Shown here one piece after another: positions 1 through 8,807 of a stretch of DNA of 64,000 nucleotides. How positions within the stretch are numbered: the stretch's first letter is position 1; each line of letters opens with the position of its first letter. The stretch is from an uncultured Clostridium sp. (GTDB taxonomy: Bacteria > Bacillota > Clostridia > TANB77 > CAG-508). Location of the stretch: NCBI GenBank assembly GCA_900553685.1, contig USEI01000001.1, positions 248,001 through 312,000 on the forward strand, in the 5' to 3' direction. The notes under the pieces are model-generated. The model searched no databases. It worked only from the letters and a program-made list of their open reading frames with translations, and was not told the DNA's origin. Both the position numbers and the translations under genes were made by a program.

Positions 1-1
1 A

Positions 2-710
2 TTAGTAAGAGAAGCTGGAATTAGAGGTATTGTAATAAAGCTTGAATTAAAAGATTTTAAAATAAAAAGATTATCAAATGAAATTTTAATTACAGCAGAA
101 GCAGGTATGACTCTTGCAACTTTGGCTAATATTGCATTAAAAGAAGAAATTAGTGGACTTGAATTTTTGTCTGGAATACCAGGAACTATAGGACGGAGCT
201 GTACGCATGAATGCTGGTGCTTATGGTAAGGAAATGAAAGATATTGTACTTAAAACAAGATATATGACATTTGATGGAAAAATAAAAACTTTAGATTTAA
301 AAGATCATAATTTTGAATACAGAAATAGCATTTTTTCAAAATTAAATGCAATAATTATTGATACAACATTAAAACTTGAAAAAGGTGAAAAAACTGAAAT
401 ACAAAGTAAGATAGAAGAATATTCTAAGTTAAGAAAAGAAAAACAACCACTTGAATATCCTAATGCTGGAAGTACTTTTAAAAGAATAGAAGGTAAAATT
501 ACAGCAAAAATGATAGATGAATGTGGTCTTAAAGGTTATAATGTTGGAGATGCAGAAATTTCTACAAAACATGCTGGATTTGTAATAAATAAAGGAAAAG
601 CAACTGCTTCAGATGTTTTAAAATTAGTAGAGCATGTAAAAAATAAAGTTAAAGAAAAATTTAATGTAGATATAGAATTAGAAATTTTAATATTAGGAGA
701 GGAAAAATAA
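2..710 (+). CDS. murB: UDP-N-acetylenolpyruvoylglucosamine reductase, 5' partial, needs +1 frameshift
   Basis: Flavoenzyme that reduces enolpyruvyl-UDP-GlcNAc to UDP-MurNAc in cytoplasmic peptidoglycan precursor synthesis. The window opens inside the gene. The first frame (from base 2) reads LVREAGIRGIVIKL and SGIPGTIG, the FAD-binding part, and is intact to base 193. The second frame (195 to the stop) gives MNAGAYGKE, then NAGSTFKR, which holds the family's catalytic Ser, then the closing GLKGYNVGDAEIS and HAGFVIN blocks. About 235 residues are visible of the usual 300. One extra C at 194 is the only lesion. The upstream frame would otherwise stop at 227-229. The stop overlaps the next start (TAATG). 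In many Firmicutes murB lies near yvcK, rapZ and whiA; rapZ and whiA are absent here. Identity is sure; how the shift is resolved is open. Confidence 0.93.
194..196 (+). other. Putative +1 frameshift site 1, CGG codon in murB
   Basis: The upstream frame reads ATA GGA CGG AGC. Skipping the C at 194 gives ATA GGA GGA GCT GTA CGC ATG, the conserved IGGAVRM of MurB. The codon in the A site is CGG and the next +1 codon is GGA (Gly). No stop follows until 227. The same arrangement occurs at 3902 and 24933. Confidence 0.6.
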
Positions 711-2341
711 TGAAATCTTTTTTAGAATGGTTTAAGGCTAGTACAAAGGTTAAAAGATGGATACTATTAATAATTTTTGGTATAATTCTTACTTGTTATG
801 GAATTGCTAAAATTTTAGTATCAGAAGAAATAACTTTTTTTGAGCTTGGAAAAGTAATAGTAATATTTGTTGTAGGTTTTATTGCAATTGTTACAAGTAT
901 AGTTTTTATACAAAAAAGAAGTTTAGAAATAATAATAGAAGCAAATAATACTTCGACAGAAAAAGGGAAAAAAGCTAAATTAAATATTAAATCTTTAATT
1001 TTTAATAAAAAAGTTTATGAAGAAGGACCAAAGGTTGTTATTATTGGTGGAGGACAAGGACTAAATACTGTTATTGAAGGTTTTAAAAAGTATACTAATA
1101 ATATAACAGCAATAGTAACTATGTCTGATTATGGAAATATTCCAACTGCTTCAAGAAAAGCATTAGATACTTTACCTTTAAAAGATATAAAAGATAGTAT
1201 TATTGCAATGTCTGATAAAGAAGAAATTATGAGAAAACTTATGAATTGGAATTTTAAAAATGAAAGATTATCAGGCTTAAATTTTGGCGATATATATTTA
1301 ACTGCAATGAATGAAATATATAGCAATATTTCAGAAGCTATATTAAAAAGTACAGAGGTTTTAAATATATCAGGTAGAGTAATGCCAGTAACTTTAGATG
1401 AAATAACTATTTGTGCAGAACTTACAGATGGAACAACAATAAAACAAAAAGATAGAATACCCGAAATTGTAGAACAAAAGGTAGAATCTATTAATAGAAT
1501 ATATATTTCTCCATCAAATTGTAGACCAGCACCAGGTGTTATAGAATCAATTCAGGATGCTGATGTTATTATAATTGGACCGGGTAGTTTATATACAAAT
1601 GTATTACCAAATCTTCTAGTAAAAAATGTTTCAAGAGCTATAAAAGATAGTAAAGCAATGAAATATTATATATCAAATATTATGACAGAACCTGGACAAA
1701 CAGATAATTATTCTCTATCTGAACATTTAAAGGCAATAAAAGAACATGTAGGAACAGGAATAATCGATTATTGTTTAGCAGATACAGGTGAAGTAGTACC
1801 AGAATACATTAGAAAGTATAATAAAGAAGGTTCTGATATTGTAGATATAGATATGAAAAATATGGCTACATATAATGTAAGAGTAATTCAAAAGAATATG
1901 TCTTGTATTAAAGATGGTAAAATAAGACATAATCCTGACATTATTGCGGCAACAATAATCGAAATGATTTGTAATGATTTAAGATTCCATGATATGCAAA
2001 ATAATACAGAATATTTATTATTGCAATCAGTATTAAAAGATCAGAAAAAATTGCAAATCAAAGAAGAAAAAAGAAGAAAAAAACAAGCTAATAAACCTCA
2101 AAAAAAATCAAGAGAGTTAAAAAAAGATAGTAAATTTAAAGAAAAATATAGAGATAGAGTTGAATCAATTCAAAATACTGATAAGAAAATAAAAGAAAAT
2201 AGAAGAATAGCAGAAGAAATAAGCAAAATGGAAAAAGATAAAAGAAACTCTATTGAAAAGCATAATTTAGGAGAAAGACGAAATTCTTCAGGTCGAGGAA
2301 GAAGAGAGAATAATAGAAAATTACCAAGAAGAAATAAATAA
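710..2341 (+). CDS. yvcK: YvcK/CofD-like gluconeogenesis factor with membrane anchor and basic tail
   Basis: Member of the YvcK (UPF0052, CofD-like) family, which supports growth on gluconeogenic carbon sources and cell-wall synthesis; homologues bind UDP-sugars. Residues about 16-35 and 46-68 form two hydrophobic segments, so the protein is probably membrane-tethered. The Rossmann-like core begins with VVIIGGGQGLNT (about 109-120) and contains the IIIGPGSLYTNVLPNLL block. After residue about 440 comes a 100-residue tail very rich in Lys, Arg and Glu, ending in RR-rich segments. The core family is about 320-450 residues, so the 543-residue length comes from the added ends. The start overlaps the murB stop by one base, indicating translational coupling. 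The function of the tail is not known to me; its composition suggests nucleic-acid or anionic-surface binding. Confidence 0.9.
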   Translation: MKSFLEWFKASTKVKRWILLIIFGIILTCYGIAKILVSEEITFFELGKVIVIFVVGFIAIVTSIVFIQKRSLEIIIEANNTSTEKGKKAKLNIKSLIFNKKVYEEGPKVVIIGGGQGLNTVIEGFKKYTNNITAIVTMSDYGNIPTASRKALDTLPLKDIKDSIIAMSDKEEIMRKLMNWNFKNERLSGLNFGDIYLTAMNEIYSNISEAILKSTEVLNISGRVMPVTLDEITICAELTDGTTIKQKDRIPEIVEQKVESINRIYISPSNCRPAPGVIESIQDADVIIIGPGSLYTNVLPNLLVKNVSRAIKDSKAMKYYISNIMTEPGQTDNYSLSEHLKAIKEHVGTGIIDYCLADTGEVVPEYIRKYNKEGSDIVDIDMKNMATYNVRVIQKNMSCIKDGKIRHNPDIIAATIIEMICNDLRFHDMQNNTEYLLLQSVLKDQKKLQIKEEKRRKKQANKPQKKSRELKKDSKFKEKYRDRVESIQNTDKKIKENRRIAEEISKMEKDKRNSIEKHNLGERRNSSGRGRRENNRKLPRRNK

Positions 2342-2356
2342 AAAGGAAGAGTACAA

Positions 2357-4394
2357 ATGAAATTAAGTAAGAAAAAAATTGATTTAAGAGATTGTTTAAA
2401 TAAAGAATGGATTATAACCAATGGGTTGGGAGGTTTTTGTTCATCAACAGTAATTGGTGCAAATACAAGAAGATATCATGGACTTTTAGTAGCTCCTTTA
2501 ATACCACCTGCTCAAAGACATTTACTAGTTTCAAAAGTAGATGAAAAAATTGAAGTAAATGGTGAAGAATATAATTTATATACAAATGTATGTAAAAATT
2601 ATATTTCAGATGGTTACAAGAATCTGGATAGTTTTGAAAAAGAATATTTACCAGTTTTTACATATAAAGTTAAAGATATAAAAATAGTCAAAACAATATC
2701 AATGATATATGGAAGAAATACAGTAGTAGTTCAATATAAGATAAAAAATGGAAAAAATGACATTAAATTAACTTTGGCACCAGTAGTCCATTTTAGGGAT
2801 TTTCATCAAATGACTCCTAATCATGATTTTTCTATAGTGCAAAAAATAGATAAAAATAAAATTAGATTAGAAATTGATGGAAATGCTAGTACACCAATAT
2901 ATATTTTTTCAGATAGTGGAAATTATATTAAACATGAAAAAGATATTTTTAAAAATATGCTATATTTAAAAGAAGAAGAAAGAGGATTTGCACCTGAAGA
3001 AGATTTATTAGTTCCAGGACGATATGAGATAAATATAAAAGCAAAAGAAAATAAAGAAATTACTTTTGTAGCTTCACTCGAAGATAATACTGAGCAAGTG
3101 GATAGTAACAAAGTTTTTAAAGAAGAGATTTCGAGATTAAAAAATATTGTAGATAATTCTGAATTATTAATTAAAAAACAAAGATTAACTAAAACAGAAA
3201 AGGATTATAATACACTTGTTCAAGATTTAATTATAGCAGCAGATAGTTTTGTTATAAATCGACCTACATTTGGAACACATTCTATAATTGCGGGTTTTCC
3301 ATGGTTTTTAGATTGGGGAAGAGATACTTTGATTGCTTTTGAAGGATTACTTTTAATTACTAAAAGATTTGATCTTGCAAAAGAAATTTTATTAACCTTT
3401 ACAAGAGATATAAAATTTGGCTTAGTTCCAAATGGTTATTCAGGTTTTGATAACAGACCACTATATAATAGTTCAGATGCTTCACTTTTATTATTTGAAC
3501 AGGTTAATAAGTATTTACAATATACAAAAGATTATGATTTTATAAAGAATAATATATATGAGAAATTAAAAGATATAGTGGAAAATTATGAAAAAGGAAT
3601 TGATTTAGATAATAATAATATTTTTATAGATGAAGATGGTTTATTATCATCAGGAACAGAAAATACACAGAATACTTGGATGGATGTAAAAATAGGAAAC
3701 TTTGCAGTTACTCCAAGAAATGGTAAGGTAGTTGAACTTAATGCTTTATGGTATAATGCTTTGAGAACCTTAGAAAACTTAGCCAATAAATTTGAAGGAA
3801 AAGAAATTTCAGATATTTATAAGAAAAAAGCTTCTAGCCATCAAAAAGAATTTAAAAAACAATTTTTTAATAAAAAGAAAAAATCTTTATATGATGTTAT
3901 TCGGTGATGACAAAATAAGACCAAACCAATTGTTTAGTATATCTACAACATATCCTGTAATTAAGCCATCATCAGAAATAGGAAAGATTATATTAAAAAC
4001 AGTTACAACAAAACTATTAACAAAATATGGTTTAAGAACCCTTGCTAGAACTGAAGAAGGTTATATTCCATATTATGAAGGTGATCCAGTAAAAAGAGAT
4101 ATGAGTTATCATCAAGGTACAGTATGGGTTTGGCTTTTAGGATTGTATGCAGATGCTTTCAAAAATGTAATAGATGATGAAAAAGATAGATTAGAAAAAG
4201 AAAAATTAATAATAGAATATGAAAAATTTATGAAAAACGTATATACAACTTTTAAAGCAGAAATATATAATCCTGAAGGAGTAGGAACAATTTCTGAAGT
4301 GTATAATGCACAGGCACCATATAAACCGGGTGGAACTTTTTCACAAGCTTGGAGTGTTTCTGAAGTTTTAAAAATAATAATAAGAAATAGATAA
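2357..4394 (+). CDS. Amylo-alpha-1,6-glucosidase (glycogen-debranching type), needs +1 frameshift
   Basis: Glycoside hydrolase of the prokaryotic glycogen-debranching family, expected to remove alpha-1,6 branches from glycogen or maltodextrin. The N-terminal domain contains NTRRYHGLLVA and the catalytic alpha/alpha barrel contains PWFLDWGRDTLIAFEG. The first frame covers 515 codons to base 3901. The second (3903 to the stop, 163 residues) supplies GDDKIRPNQLF, RDMSYHQGTVW and GGTFSQAWSVSEVLK, the expected end of the barrel. Joined, the protein is 678 residues, normal for the family. A single extra C at 3902 separates the halves, and the upstream frame stops at once (CGG TGA TGA). It lies 15 bases after yvcK, probably in the same transcript, and ends at the 4400 terminator. 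No glycogen-synthesis genes are in the window. Confidence 0.9.
3902..3904 (+). other. Putative +1 frameshift site 2, CGG followed by TGA
   Basis: The upstream frame reads GTT ATT CGG TGA TGA. Skipping the C at 3902 gives GTT ATT GGT GAT GAC, the VIGDD of the barrel domain. The stalled codon is CGG, the resumed codon is GGT (Gly), and two stop codons follow directly in the upstream frame, an arrangement reminiscent of the prfB frameshift. See also 194 and 24933. Confidence 0.6.
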
Positions 4395-4399
4395 TTTAC

Positions 4400-4442
4400 A
4401 AAAGCGAACTTTTTATAAATTGAATATAAGTTCGCTTTTATT
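4400..4442 (+). terminator. Intrinsic terminator after the debranching enzyme
   Basis: Perfect inverted repeat AAAAGCGAACTT / AAGTTCGCTTTT with a 16-base loop; the right arm ends in T residues. It closes the murB-yvcK-debranching group. Confidence 0.85.
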
Positions 4443-4463
4443 AAGCTAATAAAGGAGAAATTA

Positions 4464-5045
4464 ATGGAATTTAAAAATTTGAAAACAAAATTTCTAGGAA
4501 GAAATATGCTACATTTTGAAGTTATAGATTCTACTCAAAAATATATAAAAGAAAATTCAATTAAAAATATGCCAAATGGTACTATAGTTATCGCAGATAC
4601 TCAAAGTTCTGGAATTGGTACACAAGGAAGAAAATGGTTTACAGGAGATAATAATGAAAATATAGCTATGTCTTTTGTGTTATATCCAGAAACAGATATA
4701 AAAAAATTTTCTAATCTTACAAAATTAATAGCTGAATGTATTATTAATACAGTTAAAAAATTATATGGTTATGAGTTAAAAATAAAAGTTCCAAATGACA
4801 TAATTTGTAATGAGAAAAAAATAGCGGGAATATTAACAGAAAGTAGTAGTATAGGCGAAAAAGTTAAAAAAATAATCATAGGAATTGGCTTTAATGTAAA
4901 TCAAATGGAATTTCCAGAAGATTTAAAAGATTTGGCAACATCATTAAAAAAAGAATTTTCAAAAAACTTTTCAAAGGAAGAAATAATTGTAGAATTTTTA
5001 AATGAATTTGAACTAGTATATTTAAAACTTTTAGATAATAAATAA
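4464..5045 (+). CDS. birA: Biotin--[acetyl-CoA-carboxylase] ligase, catalytic domain only
   Basis: Activates biotin with ATP and transfers it to the acceptor lysine of BCCP. The BCCP (accB) lies in this window at 37663. Visible motifs are IDSTQKYIKE, the nucleotide-binding stretch SGIGTQGRKWFT, KVPNDIICNEKKIAGILTE with the catalytic Lys region, and GIGFNVNQ. At 193 residues it lacks the N-terminal DNA-binding helix-turn-helix of bifunctional BirA and is shorter than usual at the C terminus, so it should be a ligase without repressor function. The loop that is GRGRRGR in E. coli is GIGTQGR here, so the first and second Arg are Ile and Thr. It starts at ATG after AAAGGAG and is followed closely by an ATP-grasp gene. 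Confidence 0.9.
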   Translation: MEFKNLKTKFLGRNMLHFEVIDSTQKYIKENSIKNMPNGTIVIADTQSSGIGTQGRKWFTGDNNENIAMSFVLYPETDIKKFSNLTKLIAECIINTVKKLYGYELKIKVPNDIICNEKKIAGILTESSSIGEKVKKIIIGIGFNVNQMEFPEDLKDLATSLKKEFSKNFSKEEIIVEFLNEFELVYLKLLDNK

Positions 5046-5070
5046 TATGAAATGAGAGGAAATAAATTTA

Positions 5071-6006
5071 GTGGAAGAGAGTAAGCCTTTTTATAGAATT
5101 TTAGATGAAATATGTAAAGAACAAAATATAGAGCAAACATTACTATCTTATGGTTGGATTAGAGAATTAAAAAAAGAAGATAAAAGACATTATATTATAA
5201 GATATCAGTTTGATTTAAATAGTGCAATTGCATACAATATAGCAAGTGATAAATTTGCAACATATGAAGTCTTAAGAGCTAATAATATTCCAACAATAGA
5301 ACATAGGATGATATTTAATCCTAAAACTAGAAGTATGTATTATAAAAATAAATTTATAGAATTAGCAAAAGAACTTTTAGTAAAAAATGATAATAAAGTA
5401 GTAATAAAAGCAAATGATTCTTGTGAAGGAAAAGATGTTTATTTTTGTACTACAGAAAAAGAAATAGAAGAAAAAGTAAGGAAGTTATTTATTGAAAAAA
5501 ACGATACATTGAGTGCTTGTCCATATTTGGACATAGATTTTGAATATAGAGCTATATATCTATATGGTGAAATTATATATATTTATAAAAAAAGAAAAGC
5601 ATATGTTATAGGAGATGGGATAAAGAAATTAAAAGATTTAATTGGAGCAAAGTATTCAAACAGTAATATTGATTTAATAAGAGAATTAGATTTAGAATAT
5701 ATTCCTAAAAAAGGCGAAGAAATTACAATATGCTGGAAACATAATTTATATAATGGAGCAGAACCGGTTTTAATAGATGAAACTGACGAATTTGTAGAAG
5801 AAGTAAAAAAAATAGCAGTATCTGCTGGAAAAGCAATAAATATAAAATTTGCAAGTATAGATATTGCAGTAACTTCTGATAAAAAAGTTTTGGTAATGGA
5901 AATAAATGGGAGTGTATGTATGAATAAATTTACACAAATAGTTCCAGATGGATATAAAATAGCTAAAAAAATTTATTCAAAAGCAATAAATAAGATGTTT
6001 GAATAA
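5071..6006 (+). CDS. ATP-grasp ligase, RimK/glutathione-synthetase-like
   Basis: Cytoplasmic ATP-grasp enzyme expected to join a carboxylate to an amine or thiol through an acyl phosphate; the substrate cannot be told from sequence. The fold is recognisable: SDKFATYEVLRANNIPT opens the domain, KVVIKANDSCEGKDV is the glycine-rich ATP-binding loop, IDFEYRAIYLYGEIIYIYK gives the central strands, and VLVMEINGSVCM carries the Glu and Asn that bind magnesium. The length (311) fits single-domain RimK-like ligases. The start is GTG at 5071 with GAGAGG upstream; no in-frame ATG is better placed. It lies 25 bases after birA, probably cotranscribed, and ends before the 6037 terminator. Cyanophycin-synthetase-like or alpha-glutamate-ligase-like activity are the obvious alternatives. 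Confidence 0.8.
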   Translation: MEESKPFYRILDEICKEQNIEQTLLSYGWIRELKKEDKRHYIIRYQFDLNSAIAYNIASDKFATYEVLRANNIPTIEHRMIFNPKTRSMYYKNKFIELAKELLVKNDNKVVIKANDSCEGKDVYFCTTEKEIEEKVRKLFIEKNDTLSACPYLDIDFEYRAIYLYGEIIYIYKKRKAYVIGDGIKKLKDLIGAKYSNSNIDLIRELDLEYIPKKGEEITICWKHNLYNGAEPVLIDETDEFVEEVKKIAVSAGKAINIKFASIDIAVTSDKKVLVMEINGSVCMNKFTQIVPDGYKIAKKIYSKAINKMFE

Positions 6007-6036
6007 AATATAAATTAATTTATTAGTTAAAGGTAT

Positions 6037-6083
6037 AAAATATAGCTTCTTAAGATAAATAATAATGAAGCTATATTTTAATT
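6037..6083 (+). terminator. Terminator after ATP-grasp gene
   Basis: Perfect 13-base arms AAAATATAGCTTC / GAAGCTATATTTT with a 17-base loop, followed by a T-rich tract. Confidence 0.75.
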
Positions 6084-6108
6084 TTATATCTAAATTATCT
6101 AAAAAAAC

Positions 6109-6137
6109 TTGACAGTTTACAATAATACATATAAAAT
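6109..6137 (+). promoter_or_regulatory. Sigma-A promoter of rny
   Basis: TTGACA at 6109-6114, 17-base spacer, TAAAAT at 6132-6137. It stands alone between the 6037 terminator and the rny start about 105 bases downstream, leaving a long leader. Confidence 0.85.
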
Positions 6138-6243
6138 AATAACATAGGATAAAATACAATATAAATTATATAAATAATGAATTAAATTTATGAATAATTT
6201 TGTTGTACATTGAAAATTTAATAGAAAAGAGGTAAAAGTAATT

Positions 6244-7785
6244 ATGCAAGTTTTAATTATCATTGCCACTCTTCTAATCTCAGCTGTAATTTTTATACCT
6301 GTTGGGGTAATTATAAGAAAAAGAATTGCAGAATCTAAAATACAAAGTGCAGAAAGTGAAGCTAAAAGATTAATCGAAAACGTAAAGATAGAAGCAGAAA
6401 ATTTAAAGAAAGAAGAATTGATTAAAGCTAAAGAAGAAGTACTACAAATTAGAAATGAATTAGATCAAGAGATTAAAGAAAGAAGAGGGGATATTCAAGC
6501 ACAAGAAAGAAGATTAATACAAAAAGAAGAAAATCTAGAAAAACGTGTAACTATTTTTGACAGTAAAGAAAAGGAATTAGAAAGAAAATTTGCAGACAAT
6601 GAAGAAAAAAGGGTTGAACTTGAAAAACTTTATGAAAAGGAATTAGAAGAGTTACAAAGAATTTCTGGATTAACACAAGAACAAGCAAAACAACAATTAT
6701 TAAATGATTTAGACAAAGAGTTAACACAAGAAAAGGCAGCAATAATCAGAGAAAAAGAGATAAAAGCTAAGGAAGAAGCAATAAAAAATGCTAGAGAAAT
6801 TGTAGCTTTTGCAATCCAAAAATGTGCTGCTGATCATACATCAGAAACTACTGTATCAGTTGTTTCACTTCCAAATGATGAAATGAAAGGAAGAATAATT
6901 GGTAGAGAAGGTAGAAACATAAAAGCTTTAGAAACACTTACAGGAATTGATTTAATAATTGATGATACACCAGAGGCTGTAATAATTTCTGGATTTGATC
7001 CATTAAGAAGAGAAGTTGCACGAATTGCAATCGAAAAACTTATTGAAGATGGAAGAATTCACCCAGCTAAAATCGAGGAAATGGTTGAAAAAGCAAAAGA
7101 AGAAGTTGCAACAACAATAAAAGAAGAGGGAGAAAGAGCAGCATTAGAAACAGGTGTTAATAACCTTCATCCAGATATTATTAAACTAATAGGTAAATTA
7201 AAATATAGAACAAGTTATGGTCAGAATGTATTAAATCATTCTATTGAAGTTTCTAATTTAGCTAGAATAATGGCAGAAGAATTAGGAATAAATTCAAAAA
7301 TAGCAAGACGTGCTGGACTATTACATGATTTAGGAAAAGCATTGGATCATGATATGGAAGGAACACATGTTGAATTAGGTGTTGAAGTTCTTAAAAAGTA
7401 TAAAGAAAATGAAACTGTAATAAATGCAGTAGAAGCACATCATGGAGATGTGGAACCACTTACTTTAGAGGCTGTTTTAGTACAAGCTGCTGATGCAATA
7501 TCAGCTTCAAGACCAGGAGCAAGAAGAGAAACTTTGGAAACTTATATCAAAAGATTAGAAAAATTAGAAGAAATTGCAGACTCTTTTGATGGAGTAGAAA
7601 AATCTTTTGCTATCCAAGCAGGACGAGAAGTGAGACTAATTGTAAAACCTGAAAAAGTTTCAGATAGTGATATGGTAGTAATGGCAAGAGAGGTCGCTAA
7701 AAAAGTTGAAAATGAAATGGAATATCCAGGTCAAATAAAAGTAAATGTTATTAGAGAATCTAGAGTAATTGACTATGCTAAATAA
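6244..7785 (+). CDS. rny: Ribonuclease Y
   Basis: Membrane-anchored endoribonuclease that starts mRNA decay in Firmicutes. The order is classic: an N-terminal hydrophobic helix (about residues 2-24), a long charged coiled coil (about 30-195), a KH RNA-binding domain with [15 protein letters not shown] (about 215-280), and an HD domain with [10 protein letters not shown], whose His-Asp pair is at 361-362. The length of 513 is typical of the family. It starts at ATG after GAGGTAAAAG, has its own consensus promoter, and is closed by the hairpin at 7802, so it appears monocistronic. Confidence 0.97.
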   Translation: MQVLIIIATLLISAVIFIPVGVIIRKRIAESKIQSAESEAKRLIENVKIEAENLKKEELIKAKEEVLQIRNELDQEIKERRGDIQAQERRLIQKEENLEKRVTIFDSKEKELERKFADNEEKRVELEKLYEKELEELQRISGLTQEQAKQQLLNDLDKELTQEKAAIIREKEIKAKEEAIKNAREIVAFAIQKCAADHTSETTVSVVSLPNDEMKGRIIGREGRNIKALETLTGIDLIIDDTPEAVIISGFDPLRREVARIAIEKLIEDGRIHPAKIEEMVEKAKEEVATTIKEEGERAALETGVNNLHPDIIKLIGKLKYRTSYGQNVLNHSIEVSNLARIMAEELGINSKIARRAGLLHDLGKALDHDMEGTHVELGVEVLKKYKENETVINAVEAHHGDVEPLTLEAVLVQAADAISASRPGARRETLETYIKRLEKLEEIADSFDGVEKSFAIQAGREVRLIVKPEKVSDSDMVVMAREVAKKVENEMEYPGQIKVNVIRESRVIDYAK

Positions 7786-7801
7786 TTAATAAGAAAGTAA
7801 G

Positions 7802-7829
7802 AAAGATAGAAGAAATTCTATCTTTTTTT
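7802..7829 (+). terminator. Terminator of rny
   Basis: AAAGATAGAA, GAAA tetraloop, TTCTATCTTT, then a run of T. Compact and strong. Confidence 0.93.
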
Positions 7830-7840
7830 GTTTTGAGCTA

Positions 7841-7869
7841 TTGACATTGATAGTGTTTCAACATATAAT
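7841..7869 (+). promoter_or_regulatory. Perfect consensus sigma-A promoter of sigH-like gene
   Basis: TTGACA (7841-7846), 17-base spacer, TATAAT (7864-7869). It is the only promoter found here that matches both hexamers exactly. Confidence 0.93.
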
Positions 7870-7906
7870 ATCTGTATAACGTGCGTAGGAGGTTCAAAAA
7901 AGCTAA

Positions 7907-8548
7907 ATGTCAAATAATGCCTTATATTCTTTTAACAATAAATATGATAATTTTTCTGATGAAGAATTAATTTTTAAAATAAGAAAAGGTGACTTGAAAG
8001 CACAAAATTATTTGTTGGAAAAATATAGGAATCTAGTTAATATGAAATCGAATCGCTTTTTTTTAGTAGGTGCAGAAACTGACGATATGGTACAAGAAGG
8101 AATGATAGGGCTTTTTAAGGCGATACAATCTTTTGACTTAGAAAAAAATAATTCTTTTAAAACCTTTGCCAATTTATGTATAGAAAGACAATTGATTACA
8201 GCAATAAAAACTTCCAATAGGCAAAAACATATGCCACTTAATTCATCATTTTCGTTAAATACTTCAGCATATGATGAGAATGATGATACAAGTGTAATGG
8301 AAGTCTTGGATACAAAATTTGTAGAAGATCCATTAGATACTATTACTAAAAAAGAATATTTAGAGTTTATAGAAAGCAAAATAGATAAAAATTTAAGTTT
8401 ATTTGAAAAACAAGTCTTAAATAGATACATACAAGGTGAAACTTACGTAGATATTGCAAGTAAATTAAATTCACCAGTAAAATCAATAGATAATGCTATA
8501 CAAAGAATTAGAAAAAAAGCTATGAAATGTTTAAGTGAAGAAGAATAA
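7907..8548 (+). CDS. sigH: RNA polymerase sigma-70 family factor, SigH/Spo0H-like
   Basis: Alternative sigma factor of the SigH type, which in Firmicutes drives transition-state and early sporulation genes. Region 2 is evident: EELIFKIRKGDLKAQNYLLE, then DDMVQEGMIGLFKAIQSFD (core binding and -10 recognition) and FANLCIERQLITAIK. Region 4 at the C terminus contains FEKQVLNRYIQGETYVDIA and a helix-turn-helix ending AIQRIRKKA. The length (213) matches SigH. AGGAGG at 7887-7892 precedes ATG by 14 bases. The gene has its own perfect sigma-A promoter and a terminator at 8645. SigI and other group 3 factors are less likely because the region-2 spacing and length fit SigH. Confidence 0.88.
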   Translation: MSNNALYSFNNKYDNFSDEELIFKIRKGDLKAQNYLLEKYRNLVNMKSNRFFLVGAETDDMVQEGMIGLFKAIQSFDLEKNNSFKTFANLCIERQLITAIKTSNRQKHMPLNSSFSLNTSAYDENDDTSVMEVLDTKFVEDPLDTITKKEYLEFIESKIDKNLSLFEKQVLNRYIQGETYVDIASKLNSPVKSIDNAIQRIRKKAMKCLSEEE

Positions 8549-8644
8549 GATATTCATATAATTATTAAATAATATGAAAGAGTAAAATAATAAATCTAAT
8601 GTTTAGTTTAAATTTATTCAATTAAATCTATAAAATTTTAGTAT

Positions 8645-8677
8645 AAAAATAAACTAATTTATAGTTAGTTTATTTTT
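8645..8677 (+). terminator. Terminator-like hairpin abutting the tRNA
   Basis: AAAAATAAACTAA / TTAGTTTATTTTT with a 7-base loop, ending in T residues. It lies only 4 bases before the tRNA 5' end, so it either ends the sigH transcript or sits in the tRNA leader. Confidence 0.75.
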
Positions 8678-8681
8678 AAAT

Positions 8682-8757
<76 letters not shown>

Positions 8758-8807
8758 TTTTTTATAAAAAATATTTATAAAAAATTTTAGAAAGGATAAA
8801 ATATAAT

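Noticed and set aside
3792..4394. A separate 200-residue protein starting at 3792
   Set aside because: Its first 37 residues are an out-of-frame reading of the debranching enzyme; only the part from 3903 is real and belongs to the same protein.
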